Positions 17,890 through 26,495 of a DNA stretch of 64,000 bases are shown piece after piece. The DNA comes from Stenotrophomonas maltophilia (GTDB lineage Bacteria > Pseudomonadota > Gammaproteobacteria > Xanthomonadales > Xanthomonadaceae). Both the position numbers and the translations under genes were made by a program. The notes under the pieces are model-generated. The model was not told the origin of the DNA, did no database searches, and saw only the letters and a list, made by a program, of their open reading frames with translations. Within the stretch, counting starts at the first letter, position 1, and every line of letters starts with the position of its first letter. The stretch is from positions 1,072,001-1,136,000 of the forward strand of contig NZ_LT906480.1 of NCBI RefSeq assembly GCF_900186865.1, in the 5' to 3' direction.

Positions 17890-19152
17890 ATGAAGCGTCG
17901 CGTCGTCGTAACCGGCCTGGGTATCGTCTCGCCGTTGGGCAATGATCTGGCCAGCAGCTGGGAAGGCATCACCCACGGTCGTTCGGGCATCGGTCCGCTG
18001 ACCAACGTTGCTGATGCCTACGTGGATCGGTTCACCACCAAGATTGCAGGTGAGGTCAAGGGATTCGACATTACCGCCGACAATGAACTGTTCGGCAAGT
18101 TCCGGGTCAGCGGCAAGGATGCCAAGAAGATGGACCCGTTCATCCATTACGGCCTCGGTGCCTCGTTCATGGCCCTGCATGATTCGGGCCTGGAGATCAC
18201 CGACGCCAATGCCGAGCGCATCGGCGCCATCGTCGGCGCCGGCATCGGCGGCCTGCTCGGCATCGAAGAGCAGACCATCGAGTTCCACGAGGGCAAGAAG
18301 ATCTCGCCCTTCTACGTACCCAAGACCATCATCAACATGCTGCCGGGCCAGCTGAGCATCATCACCGGCCTGAAGGGTCCGTCGTTCTCGGCGGTCTCGG
18401 CGTGCGCGACCTCGAACCACTCGATCGGTACCGCGATGCGCATGATCCAGTACGGCGATGCTGACGTGATGGTGGTCGGCGGTGCCGAGCGTGGCTCGTC
18501 GCCGACCGCGCTGGGCGGCTTCTGCGCGATGAAGGCCATGAGCACCCGCAACGACGCCCCGGAACAGGCTTCGCGCCCGTGGGACAAGGACCGTGACGGC
18601 TTCGTGCTGGGCGACGGCGCCGGCATCCTGATCCTGGAAGAGTACGAACACGCCAAGGCACGTGGCGCGAAGATCTACTGCGAACTGGCCGGCTTCGGCG
18701 CCAGCTCCGACGCGTACCACATGACCGCACCGAGCGAGAACGGCGAAGGCGCCGCGCGCTGCATGGTCATGGCCATGAAGGACGCCGGCGTGACCCCGGA
18801 GCAGGTGGGTTACCTCAACGCGCACGGCACCTCCACGCCGCTGGGCGACCTGGGCGAGACCATGGCGATGAAGACCGCCTTCGGCGACCACGCCTACAAG
18901 ATGATGGTCAGCTCCACCAAGTCGATGACCGGCCACCTGCTGGGCGCTGCCGGCGGCGTGGAAGCGATCTTCTCGGTGATGGCGCTGCAGGACAACGTCA
19001 TTCCGCCGACCATCAACCTGCAGCAGCCGGGCGAAGGTTGCGACCTGGACTACGTGCCCAACGAAGCACGCCAGGCCAAGGTGGATGTGGTGATGTCCAA
19101 TGGCTTCGGCTTCGGCGGCACCAACGGCACGCTGATCTTCAAGCGCGTCTGA
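17890..19152 (+). CDS. fabF: 3-oxoacyl-ACP synthase II
   Basis: 420 residues, [17 protein letters not shown] at the start. The Cys-His-His triad is intact: Cys in [11 protein letters not shown] (about residue 170), His in [11 protein letters not shown] and His in [13 protein letters not shown]. It elongates acyl-ACP with malonyl-ACP. An RBS AGGAGAAA precedes the ATG. It is the last fab gene before a SMAG pair. Confidence 0.97.
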   Translation: MKRRVVVTGLGIVSPLGNDLASSWEGITHGRSGIGPLTNVADAYVDRFTTKIAGEVKGFDITADNELFGKFRVSGKDAKKMDPFIHYGLGASFMALHDSGLEITDANAERIGAIVGAGIGGLLGIEEQTIEFHEGKKISPFYVPKTIINMLPGQLSIITGLKGPSFSAVSACATSNHSIGTAMRMIQYGDADVMVVGGAERGSSPTALGGFCAMKAMSTRNDAPEQASRPWDKDRDGFVLGDGAGILILEEYEHAKARGAKIYCELAGFGASSDAYHMTAPSENGEGAARCMVMAMKDAGVTPEQVGYLNAHGTSTPLGDLGETMAMKTAFGDHAYKMMVSSTKSMTGHLLGAAGGVEAIFSVMALQDNVIPPTINLQQPGEGCDLDYVPNEARQAKVDVVMSNGFGFGGTNGTLIFKRV

Positions 19153-19167
19153 CTGGTGCGGTAGGTT

Positions 19168-19251
19168 GTAGAGTCGACTGTCAGTCGACTGCCCTTCGAT
19201 CCGCCGCGGTGATCGTTGATGGGAAAGCAGTCGACTGACAGTCGACTCTAC
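19168..19251. repeat. SMAG palindromic dimer
   Basis: GTAGAGTCGACTGTCAGTCGAC and the inverted copy ending CTAC, 16 bp after fabF. Nearly identical in its arms to the pair at 15363-15448; the spacer differs. Confidence 0.9.
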
Positions 19252-19342
19252 CCATCGGCAATCCGACAAACGGATCAACGCCGTGCACCACGGAGCCGCC
19301 GCAAGGCGGCTTCCGTGCATCTGATCCCCTGAACTGGCCATC

Positions 19343-20707
19343 ATGACCCACGCACCGCTGATCCACCCGCTGCCGCACCCGATCGACCTGCTGGCTCTGC
19401 AACAGCACGACCCGGCGCGTTTCCCGCTGCTGATGGAGTCCACCGCCTCGGGCACCGCCCAGGGCCGCTGGAGCCTGCTGCTGGCCGCGCAGGGCGAGGG
19501 CCTGCGGCTGGACGCCGACGGCCAGGTGCGTGACCTGCACGACGCCGTGCAGCCCGGCACGTTCCTGCAGGCGCTGGATCGCGCGTGGCAGGCCGAACGC
19601 CTGCCACATGACGGCAGCCACAGCCTGCCGTTCCGCGGCGGCTGGGCGCTGATGCTGGACTATGAAGTGGCCAGCCAGATCGAGCCGGTGCTGCCGGCGC
19701 GTGCACGCGAGGACGGCCGTCCGGCCGCGCTGGCACTGCGCTGCCCGGCAGCGGTGCTGCACGACCATCACAACGATGCCAGCTTCGTCATCGCCGAAGC
19801 CGGCGAGCAGGCACTGCTGGATGCGCTGGTGGCACTGGCCTCGGCGGCGTTGCCCGACGCCGGGCAGGGCTGGCAGCCGCCGCAGTCGGTGGGCGAGGAC
19901 GCGCCGCAGCGCTTCACCGACGGCGTGCGCCGGGTGATCGAGTACCTGCGTGCCGGCGACGTGTTCCAGGTGAACCTGTCGCGGCGCTGGAGCGCGCAGT
20001 TCGCTGCGCCGGTCAGCCCGCAGGCACTGTATGCACAGCTGCGTCGTGCCAACCCGGCGCCGTTTGCCGGCCTGTTCAGCGCGCACGGCCGCCACGTGGT
20101 CAGTTCCTCGCCGGAGCGGCTGGTGTCGGTGCATGCCGGCCATGCGCAGACCCGTCCGATCGCCGGTACGCGGCCGCGCTTCGAGGGCGACGATGACGCC
20201 GCGCGTATCCAGGAACTGGTCGGCCACCCCAAGGAGCGTGCCGAGCACGTGATGCTGATCGACCTGGAGCGCAACGACCTGGGCCGCATCTGCCTGCCGG
20301 GCACCGTGGTGGTGGATGAGCTGATGACCGTGGAGAGCTATGCCCATGTGCACCACATCGTCAGCAATGTCAGTGGCCACCTGCGCCCGGAGGTCACGCC
20401 GGGCGAGGTGATCGCCGCCACCTTCCCGGGCGGCACCATCACCGGCTGCCCGAAGGTGCGCTGCATGCAGATCATCAGCGAACTGGAACAGGTGCCGCGC
20501 GGTGCCTATACCGGCGCCTTCGGCTGGCTGAACCGCGATGGCGACCTGGACCTGAACATCCTGATCCGCACCGCTGAAGTGGATGGCCACGAGGTCAGCT
20601 TCCGCACCGGCGCCGGCATCGTGGTCGATTCGGACCCGGACAAGGAGCTGGACGAGACCCGCGCCAAGGCTCGCGGCCTGCTGCGCGCACTGGGCCAGCA
20701 GGGGTAG
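19343..20707 (+). CDS. pabB: Aminodeoxychorismate synthase component I
   Basis: 454 residues of the chorismate-binding family. Core motifs are FQVNLSRRW (about 208-216), SSSPERLV, the IERND-like DLERNDLGRI, HHIVSNV and PGGTITGCPKVR. The active-site PIKGT of most PabB is PIAGT here, so the lysine of the usual covalent route is replaced by Ala, as in TrpE. The position directly before mltG-tmk-holB, where E. coli has pabC, favours a folate role. TrpE-like anthranilate synthase is the alternative. The TAG stop is part of a SMAG GTAG. Confidence 0.85.
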   Translation: MTHAPLIHPLPHPIDLLALQQHDPARFPLLMESTASGTAQGRWSLLLAAQGEGLRLDADGQVRDLHDAVQPGTFLQALDRAWQAERLPHDGSHSLPFRGGWALMLDYEVASQIEPVLPARAREDGRPAALALRCPAAVLHDHHNDASFVIAEAGEQALLDALVALASAALPDAGQGWQPPQSVGEDAPQRFTDGVRRVIEYLRAGDVFQVNLSRRWSAQFAAPVSPQALYAQLRRANPAPFAGLFSAHGRHVVSSSPERLVSVHAGHAQTRPIAGTRPRFEGDDDAARIQELVGHPKERAEHVMLIDLERNDLGRICLPGTVVVDELMTVESYAHVHHIVSNVSGHLRPEVTPGEVIAATFPGGTITGCPKVRCMQIISELEQVPRGAYTGAFGWLNRDGDLDLNILIRTAEVDGHEVSFRTGAGIVVDSDPDKELDETRAKARGLLRALGQQG

Positions 20708-20776
20708 TGCCGGCCGCTGGCCGGCAACCTCATTCATCCACGATCCACGCGATTGCCGGTCAGCGGCCGGCGCTAC
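20704..20776. repeat. SMAG dimer overlapping the pabB stop
   Basis: GTAG-TGCCGGCCGCTGGCCGGCA and the inverted arm TGCCGGTCAGCGGCCGGCG-CTAC. The arm sequence differs from the GTCGAC type, but the GTAG/CTAC ends and size agree. The TAG of pabB is bases 2-4 of the GTAG head. Confidence 0.8.
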
Positions 20777-20806
20777 CGGTACCGGCGGGTGCCGTTGTTC
20801 CGGTGG

Positions 20807-20827
20807 GTGCCGACCGTTGGTCGGCAC
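20807..20827. repeat. Single palindrome upstream of mltG
   Basis: GTGCCGACC-GTT-GGTCGGCAC, a 9-bp perfect stem with a 3-nt loop. Resembles a SMAG monomer stem without a clear GTAG. Confidence 0.6.
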
Positions 20828-20905
20828 TGGGTGTGTGGCTCTGGTCATGACCCCACATCACCGGCACGGTATCCTGCACGACGGAATCGAGTTCAGAGGT
20901 AGTCC

Positions 20906-21967
20906 ATGGCGGGAGCCAAGCGCGGGTGTCTGTTCGTGGTAACGCTGGTGGTGGTGCTGGGAGCCGTCGTGGCCGGCGTGGGCGCGTGGTTCTTCTACCA
21001 GCAGACGCGTTTCGCCGATGCCCCGATCACCCCGACTGCCGAGAGCATGGTCATCGCCAGCGGCGATGGCATGAACAGCGTGCTGCGCAAGCTGCGCGAT
21101 GCAGGTGTGGATGAAGGCCAGGACACCCAGTGGCAGCTGCTGGCGCGCCAGCTTGATGCCGCCGGCAAGCTGAAGGTGGGCGAGTACGCGCTCAGTGGCG
21201 AGCTGACCCCGCGCGAGCTGCTGCTGCGCATGCGCGCCGGCAAGGTGCTGCAGCACCGCGTCACCATCGTCGAGGGCTGGAATATCCGCCAGCTGCGTGC
21301 TGCGCTCAAGCGCGCCGAGCCGCTGCTGCACACCACCGACAATCTTGATGATGCCGCGCTGATGCAGCGCCTCGGCTTCGGTGGCCAGCATCCGGAAGGC
21401 CGCTTCCTGCCGGAGACCTATGTCTACCAGCGTGGCGACAGCGATCTGGACGTGCTCAAGCGCGCCCATGCCGCAATGGAAAAGGCGCTGGACGAAGCGT
21501 GGGAAAGCCGCGCGCCGGACCTGCCGATCAACACGCCCTACGAACTGCTGACGATGGCCTCGATCATCGAGAAGGAAACCGCGCTGGCCAGCGAACGCCC
21601 GCAGATTGCCGGCGTGTTCATGCGCCGCCTGAAGATCGGCATGCGCCTGCAGACCGACCCGACCGTGATCTACGGCCTCGGTGCCGCGTATGACGGCAAC
21701 ATCCGCCGTCGCGACCTGACCACCGATACGCCGTACAACACCTACACCCGTGCCGGCCTGACCCCGACCCCGATCGCGATGCCCAGCCGCGACGCGCTGA
21801 TGGCCGCCGCGCAACCCGCTGCGGGCGACGCGCTGTACTTCGTCGCGGTGGGCGATGGCAGCGGCGCGCACGTGTTCTCGCCCAGCCTGGACCAGCACAA
21901 CGCCGCAGTCGCCCGCTACCTGCAGCAGCTGCGCCAGCAACGTACCCAGGAGACCCCGGCGCAATGA
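20906..21967 (+). CDS. mltG: Endolytic murein transglycosylase MltG
   Basis: 353 residues with one N-terminal transmembrane helix (about residues 10-31), a LysM-like part and the YceG catalytic domain with the essential Glu in ASIIEKET (about residue 217). The PEGRFLPETYVY and LQTDPTVIYG motifs are family hallmarks. It cuts nascent glycan strands near the inner membrane. Its stop overlaps the tmk start (ATGA), so translation is coupled in mltG-tmk-holB-pilZ. Confidence 0.95.
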   Translation: MAGAKRGCLFVVTLVVVLGAVVAGVGAWFFYQQTRFADAPITPTAESMVIASGDGMNSVLRKLRDAGVDEGQDTQWQLLARQLDAAGKLKVGEYALSGELTPRELLLRMRAGKVLQHRVTIVEGWNIRQLRAALKRAEPLLHTTDNLDDAALMQRLGFGGQHPEGRFLPETYVYQRGDSDLDVLKRAHAAMEKALDEAWESRAPDLPINTPYELLTMASIIEKETALASERPQIAGVFMRRLKIGMRLQTDPTVIYGLGAAYDGNIRRRDLTTDTPYNTYTRAGLTPTPIAMPSRDALMAAAQPAAGDALYFVAVGDGSGAHVFSPSLDQHNAAVARYLQQLRQQRTQETPAQ

Positions 21968-22629
21968 GTCCCGCGCTGCTTCGCCACCCGCGTTTCGTCA
22001 GCCTGGAAGGCGGCGAGGGCGCGGGCAAGACCACCGCCATCAATGCCATCCGTGACTGCCTGCGCAGCCACGGTCATGAGGTGGTACTGACCCGCGAGCC
22101 GGGCGGTACGCCGCTGGCCGAGCGCATCCGTGGCCTGGTGCTGAAACCCGATGCCGAGATCGCCGCCGAACCGCTCAGCGCCGAAGCCGAGCTGCTGCTG
22201 GTGTTCGCCGCGCGCGCGCAGCATGTGCGCCAGGTGATCCAGCCGGCGCTGCAGCGCGGCGCTTATGTGCTGAGTGATCGCTTCACCGATTCCAGCTATG
22301 CCTACCAGGGCGGTGGCCGTGGCCTCGATCCGCAGTGGATTGCCGATCTGGAGCGCCGCGCGGTGGGCCTGCTGCCGGGCCTGACCCTGCTGCTGGACGT
22401 GGACGTGGCCGTCGGCCGGGCACGCGCCAATGGCCGTGACCTGTGGCCGGACCGCATCGAGAGCGAACAGGATGATTTCTTCCAGCGCGTGCGCGAAGTG
22501 TTCCGCAGCCGTGCGCAGCAGGATCCGCAGCGCTTCGCGTTGATCGACGCCGGCCAGGTACAGGCGCGCGTCGCCGCTGATGTAGTTGCGCGTGTCGAGC
22601 GCTGGCTGCAGGACGGGGAGGGCGCATGA
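21964..22629 (+). CDS. tmk: Thymidylate kinase
   Basis: 221 residues. P-loop EGGEGAGKTTA, the DRF(T)DSS substrate motif (LSDRFTDSSYAYQGGGRG) and a LID region RANGRDLWPDRIE are present. dTMP to dTDP. Overlaps mltG and holB by 4 bp each. Confidence 0.96.
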   Translation: MSPALLRHPRFVSLEGGEGAGKTTAINAIRDCLRSHGHEVVLTREPGGTPLAERIRGLVLKPDAEIAAEPLSAEAELLLVFAARAQHVRQVIQPALQRGAYVLSDRFTDSSYAYQGGGRGLDPQWIADLERRAVGLLPGLTLLLDVDVAVGRARANGRDLWPDRIESEQDDFFQRVREVFRSRAQQDPQRFALIDAGQVQARVAADVVARVERWLQDGEGA

Positions 22630-23582
22630 GCACGTTTTCGCCCTGGCAGCAGCGCGCGTTCGACCAGACCGTGGCCGCGCTCGATGCCGGTCGCCTCGGC
22701 CATGGCCTGCTGATCTGCGGGCCGGCCGGGCTGGGCAAGCGTGAGGTGGCGCTGGCATTGGCCGACCACGTGCTGGCCCGCGGTGATGCCGCGCATGCCA
22801 CGCGCACGCGCCAGCTGATCGCTGCGGGTACCCATCCGGACCTGCAGCTGGTCAGCTTCATTCCGAACAAGAGCGGCGACAAGCTGCGTACCGAGATCGT
22901 CATCGAGCAGGTGCGCGAGATCACCGACAAGCTGGCGCTGACCCCGCAGTACGGCGTGGCGCAGGTGGTGATCGTGGACCCGGCCGATGCGATCAACCGC
23001 TCGGCCGCCAACGCGCTGCTGAAGACGCTGGAAGAGCCGCAGCCCGGCCGCTACCTGTGGCTGATCAGCAGCGACCCGGCGCGCCTGCCGCAGACCATCC
23101 GCAGCCGTTGCCAACGCCTGGAATTCAAGCTGCCGCCGCAGCACGAAGCGCTGGCCTGGCTGCAGCAGCAGGGCCACAGCGAAGCATCGGCGCGCGAAGC
23201 GCTGGAGGCCGCCCGCGGCCATCCCGGCCAGGCCGACAACTGGCTGCGCGAAGACGGCCTGAGCCTGCGCCGCGAAGTCGGTCGAGATCTGGAACAGCTG
23301 GCCGCCGGCAAGACCGGCGCGGTGGAGCTGGCGCAGAAGTGGTGTGGTGACGACAACGCGGCGCTGCGCCTGCGCTTTGCCGCCGACCTGGCGCTGGCCC
23401 AGGCCAGCACCGATGCCTTGACCACGCCGGAGCGATTGCACAAGCTTGCAGCCTGGTTCGATGCGGCCAACCGCACCCGCGACCTGCTGCGCACCACGGT
23501 GCGTGCAGACCTTGCGGTGGTCGAGTTGCTGCTGGCCTGGAACAAGGTGAACGAGCGGCCTGCCGCAAGGGGAAATCGATGA
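22626..23582 (+). CDS. holB: DNA polymerase III subunit delta'
   Basis: 318 residues. The clamp-loader fold shows AAA-type motifs: a P-loop relic CGPAGLGKREVAL (about residues 32-44), VVIVDPADAINRSAANALLKTLEEP, and SRCQRLEF near the arginine finger. Delta' is expected to be catalytically inactive. ATGA overlap with tmk upstream and pilZ downstream, as in the common tmk-holB-pilZ order. Confidence 0.94.
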   Translation: MSTFSPWQQRAFDQTVAALDAGRLGHGLLICGPAGLGKREVALALADHVLARGDAAHATRTRQLIAAGTHPDLQLVSFIPNKSGDKLRTEIVIEQVREITDKLALTPQYGVAQVVIVDPADAINRSAANALLKTLEEPQPGRYLWLISSDPARLPQTIRSRCQRLEFKLPPQHEALAWLQQQGHSEASAREALEAARGHPGQADNWLREDGLSLRREVGRDLEQLAAGKTGAVELAQKWCGDDNAALRLRFAADLALAQASTDALTTPERLHKLAAWFDAANRTRDLLRTTVRADLAVVELLLAWNKVNERPAARGNR

Positions 23583-23932
23583 GTGCCAGCAACGCCCGCC
23601 AGGGCATCCTGTCCCTGGCCGTGAAGGACAAAGCCGCGCTGTACAGCGCGTACATGCCGTTCGTGAAGAACGGCGGCATCTTCGTGCCCACGCCCAAGCG
23701 CTACTTCCTGGGCGACGAGGTGTTCCTGCTGCTGACCCTGCCCGATTCCAGCGAGCGCCTGCCGGTGGCCGGCAAGGTGATCTGGGTGACCCCGGCCGGC
23801 GCGCAGGGTAACCGCACCGCCGGCATTGGCGTGCAGCTCGCCGACGGTGCCGAAGGCGAGGGCGTGCGCCACAAGATCGAGACTCTGCTGGCCGGGCTTA
23901 CCGGCTCGGACAAGCCGACCCACACGATGTGA
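23579..23932 (+). CDS. pilZ: PilZ domain protein
   Basis: 117 residues, matching the type IV pilus assembly PilZ found after holB in Pseudomonas and Xanthomonas. The PilZ barrel is visible (LPVAGKVIWVTPAGAQGNRTAGIGVQL) but the N-terminal RxxxR and the (D/N)xSxxG c-di-GMP motifs are missing. This is usual for this subgroup, which acts through PilB and FimX rather than by ligand binding. Confidence 0.92.
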   Translation: MSASNARQGILSLAVKDKAALYSAYMPFVKNGGIFVPTPKRYFLGDEVFLLLTLPDSSERLPVAGKVIWVTPAGAQGNRTAGIGVQLADGAEGEGVRHKIETLLAGLTGSDKPTHTM

Positions 23933-23995
23933 GGTAGCGCCGGGCCATGCGGCTGCATGCCTCGAAACGCCCGTGAACACGAATGTGAAAAAGTG

Positions 23996-24023
23996 TTGAC
24001 GGCCTCTGAAAAGCCCCTATAAT
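23996..24023 (+). promoter_or_regulatory. Consensus promoter of tRNA-Val
   Basis: TTGACG (23996-24001), 16-bp spacer, TATAAT (24018-24023). The expected start lies about 14 bases before the tRNA. Confidence 0.9.
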
Positions 24024-24043
24024 GAGCGGCTCAGCAACACACC

Positions 24044-24118
24044 GGGCGGTTAGCTCAGCGGTAGAGCATTGCCTTCACACGGCAAGGGTCACAGGTTCGA
24101 TCCCTGTACCGCCCACCA
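24044..24118 (+). tRNA. tRNA-Val(CAC)
   Basis: 75 nt with encoded CCA. Acceptor GGGCGGT pairs with ACCGCCC; anticodon arm TTGCC-TTCACAC-GGCAA gives anticodon CAC; T arm ACAGG-TTCGATC-CCTGT. A consensus promoter precedes and a terminator follows. It lies about 640 bp from the end of the tailocin island. Confidence 0.97.
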
Positions 24119-24134
24119 TGTTGCAGAACGAAAG

Positions 24135-24160
24135 AAGCCTCCAGAAATGGGGGCTTTTTT
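24135..24160 (+). terminator. Rho-independent terminator of tRNA-Val
   Basis: Stem AAGCCTCC/GGGGGCTT (one G-T pair), 6-nt loop AGAAAT, then a T run. Confidence 0.9.
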
Positions 24161-24351
24161 GTTGCCTGACCATCAGCGCGGCTTTCCGGCATCGTTGGCA
24201 GCGCGACTCACCGGCTCCCTCAACCGCGCGAAGCGCTCGGGGGACGCACTTCACCGATGCGGGCACAGGATTCCATCCATGCGCTGTTCCGTGGTTCACG
24301 GCCGGCGTACTCTCGAGGCAGTGCCGTGCCCCCATTCCCTGGAGTGCCACC

Positions 24352-24732
24352 ATGCCGCTCGCCCGCATCGATCTTCGCAAAGGTAAATCCGCCGACTACC
24401 TGCAACGTGTCGGCGAAGCCATCTACCAGGCCATGCGCGCGGTGGGCGTGCCGGAGAACGACCGCTTCCAGATCTTCCAGCAGCACGACGCCGACACGCT
24501 GATCTACGACCCCGGCTATCTGGGCGTGGACCGCACCGACGATTTCATCTGCATCCAGATCACCTGGAACGAAGGGCGTACGCTGGAGCAGAAGAAGGCG
24601 TTGTACGCCGGCATCGCCGATGGACTGCACGCGGCGGTGGGCATCCGCCGCGAGGATGTGTTCATCAATCTTGTTGAAGTAAAGAAGGAGAACTGGTCGT
24701 TCGGCAATGGCGTGGCGCAGTACGTGAGTTGA
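24352..24732 (+). CDS. Tautomerase family protein
   Basis: 126 residues; the ATG at 24352 follows GGAG. After Met removal the N-terminus is Pro (MPLARIDLRKG), the catalytic base of the tautomerase/4-OT superfamily. The repeat of the beta-alpha-beta unit is seen with FICIQITWNEGRTLEQKKALYAGI. Length fits the double-unit tautomerases. Substrate unknown. It sits between tRNA-Val and the tailocin and belongs to the chromosomal backbone. Confidence 0.85.
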   Translation: MPLARIDLRKGKSADYLQRVGEAIYQAMRAVGVPENDRFQIFQQHDADTLIYDPGYLGVDRTDDFICIQITWNEGRTLEQKKALYAGIADGLHAAVGIRREDVFINLVEVKKENWSFGNGVAQYVS

Positions 24733-24762
24733 TGCGCGGAAAGCACCACGCATGGCGTGAAT

Positions 24763-25836
24763 CTACACCTCGCTGCCGACCTGCTCGCCTTCGCTGGCCG
24801 GGGCATTGCTGGCCGCTTTTACTGCGTCGGCGCTGTTGGGTTGTTCGCATTCGATGCGGGTGACATAGCCCTCGCTGCCGATGCTGTGCTCGGCACGCTT
24901 GACCAGCCACTGCCCATCCACGCCCTCGCGGAACCCCTGCATCACCACCGTGGCCTCGGCCATCAGCGTCTCGCGGCCGGGCAGGGTGTAGCTGAGCGTC
25001 CGCGTCTGCCGTGCCTGTTCGCGATGCTTGGCGCGCGCCGCCGCCTCTGCGCTCTCCCGGTCGGCATAGGCCATGCGCAGGCGCATGATCGGTTCACCGC
25101 TGCCGACCTTCACTTCCTGGCGCTTGGCACTGCGCACGTCGCGGTAGTAGGCAATGGTGGTACCGGCATCTTCGCGTGCGGCAAGGGTTACCCGATAGTC
25201 GCTGCCATCGGCCGGGGTGAGGGTGACATCGGGAATGCGCTCGCCGCTGGCGCTGGTGGATTCGCCCCGCTTCACGAACACCAGGCGCCCGCCTCCGGGC
25301 TTGGCGATGGCATCGTGCTGTTTGGCCAGGCGCAGCAGAAGGTTCATGTCCGACTCCTGCGACTGCACCGTCAGCGGAAGCACGATGGACGCCAGCGATG
25401 CGTTCACCGCTGCCTTCAGCCCATGCTCGCCGGCCATGCGTCGCACCATGTCGCCGATCGTGGTGCCCTTCTTCCAGGTGCGCGTCTTCTGCGTCTGCAG
25501 GTCGCTCTTGCCCCCCTTGCTGGTCTCGAACGGTGCCGCCCTGGCGCGCAGCGTCATGCTGCCGGGAAAGCCGGAGATCTCCACCTCGTCGCAGATGTAC
25601 AGGCCCACGCGCCGCACTTCGCCGTCATAGCCGATGAAGGCCTCCAGTTCCGCGCCAACCGGTGGCAGCTGGATCGGATCGGACGGATCGTGGTCGGCCA
25701 GCTGCAGTTCCAGCGTGTCTGACGTGTTGCCGGTCTCGTCGGTGATGCGCAGCGACTTGAAGCGCGCCATGATCTTGTTGGTGATGTCCTGGCTGTTGGC
25801 CACCACGCGGAAGGCCGGTGTGATGTTCAATCCCAC
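24763..25836 (-). CDS. D: P2 gpD-like baseplate hub protein (late control D)
   Basis: 357 residues. P2 gpD/T4 gp27-type hub: MGLNITPAFRVVANSQDITN at the start, LRITDETGNTSDTLELQLAD near residues 29-48 and a SDMNLLLRLAKQHDA segment. The hub holds the spike (gpV) and is the last tail protein of the operon. The name 'late control' is historic. It overlaps gene X by 10 bp. A short hairpin (24747-24759) follows the stop but lacks a strong U-tract. Confidence 0.92.
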   Translation of the reverse strand: MGLNITPAFRVVANSQDITNKIMARFKSLRITDETGNTSDTLELQLADHDPSDPIQLPPVGAELEAFIGYDGEVRRVGLYICDEVEISGFPGSMTLRARAAPFETSKGGKSDLQTQKTRTWKKGTTIGDMVRRMAGEHGLKAAVNASLASIVLPLTVQSQESDMNLLLRLAKQHDAIAKPGGGRLVFVKRGESTSASGERIPDVTLTPADGSDYRVTLAAREDAGTTIAYYRDVRSAKRQEVKVGSGEPIMRLRMAYADRESAEAAARAKHREQARQTRTLSYTLPGRETLMAEATVVMQGFREGVDGQWLVKRAEHSIGSEGYVTRIECEQPNSADAVKAASNAPASEGEQVGSEV

Positions 25837-26042
25837 AGGGCGACTCCCTTGCGCTCGCTGGCCGGGCGCTGCACCTCCGGCAGGGTGATCGCTACGCCGG
25901 CAGGCAGTACCGGGCCGCGTGCGGCCAGGCCCGGGTTGGCATCGAACACCGCGCGCAGGATGGCCGGTGACTGCTCGCCATAATGCGCGTAGGCGATACG
26001 GTCTACGACGTCGCCGTCGCGGGTGCTATACGTTCGTGCCAT
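25827..26042 (-). CDS. X: P2 gpX-like tail protein (LysM-like)
   Basis: 71 residues, YSTRDGDVVDRIAYAHYGEQ and VFDANPGLAARGPVLPAG matching the gpX/LysM-like tail protein that sits between U and D in P2 and in R-type pyocins. It overlaps the genes on both sides (U by 17 bp), as expected for a compact tail operon. Confidence 0.92.
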   Translation of the reverse strand: MARTYSTRDGDVVDRIAYAHYGEQSPAILRAVFDANPGLAARGPVLPAGVAITLPEVQRPASERKGVALWD

Positions 26043-26493
26043 TGCTGTGCTTCCGCAGTGAAAGGGTGAATTCCTGTTTCAGGATCGCGCTGTCGGCGGT
26101 GAACTCGCTGGCGGTGGCATCGATCTTCTCGATGACCCACAGGCCCAGGTTGCCGCCTTTGCCGGTCAGCAGTCGATGAGGCGTGCCCTGCGCGGCCAGC
26201 TTGCGCAGCTGTGAGAGCTCATTGCCGGCGCCGCGGAACTGGTAGTAGATGACGCCCGGCAGGGTCATGCTGGCTGAGCCCGGTCCGGTGTACTGCAGGG
26301 CCGCCATCTGGCCGATGCGGTCCTGCGCCTGCCAGCGATACTCGTTGGATTGCTGGATCTCCCGGAAGACCGCGGTGTTGAGGCTGAACTTGAAGCCGCC
26401 CAGCATCAGCAGGACCGGGGCGTTGCCGGAGTCATTGGCTTTGAACTGCGACAGCAGCTTGTCCACAGTGCCGGTTACGAATTCGCGTTTCAT
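26026..26493 (-). CDS. U: P2 gpU-like tail protein
   Basis: 155 residues from the ATG at 26493. VLLMLGGFKFSLNTAVF near residues 27-43 and YQFRGAGNELSQLRKLA near 85-101 match the gpU family. gpU is a tail tip/initiation protein in P2. Two bases separate it from the tape-measure stop. Confidence 0.9.
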   Translation of the reverse strand: MKREFVTGTVDKLLSQFKANDSGNAPVLLMLGGFKFSLNTAVFREIQQSNEYRWQAQDRIGQMAALQYTGPGSASMTLPGVIYYQFRGAGNELSQLRKLAAQGTPHRLLTGKGGNLGLWVIEKIDATASEFTADSAILKQEFTLSLRKHSNGTNV

Positions 26494-26495
26494 GC

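Noticed and set aside
17875..19560. Open frame antisense to fabF and beyond
   Set aside because: It mirrors fabF and a SMAG element; composition is Arg/His/Gly-rich without motifs.
24044..24760. tRNA-Val as an integration site of the island
   Set aside because: No integrase and no direct repeat of the tRNA 3' end found at the other border; a backbone gene and 600 bp separate them. Not supported.
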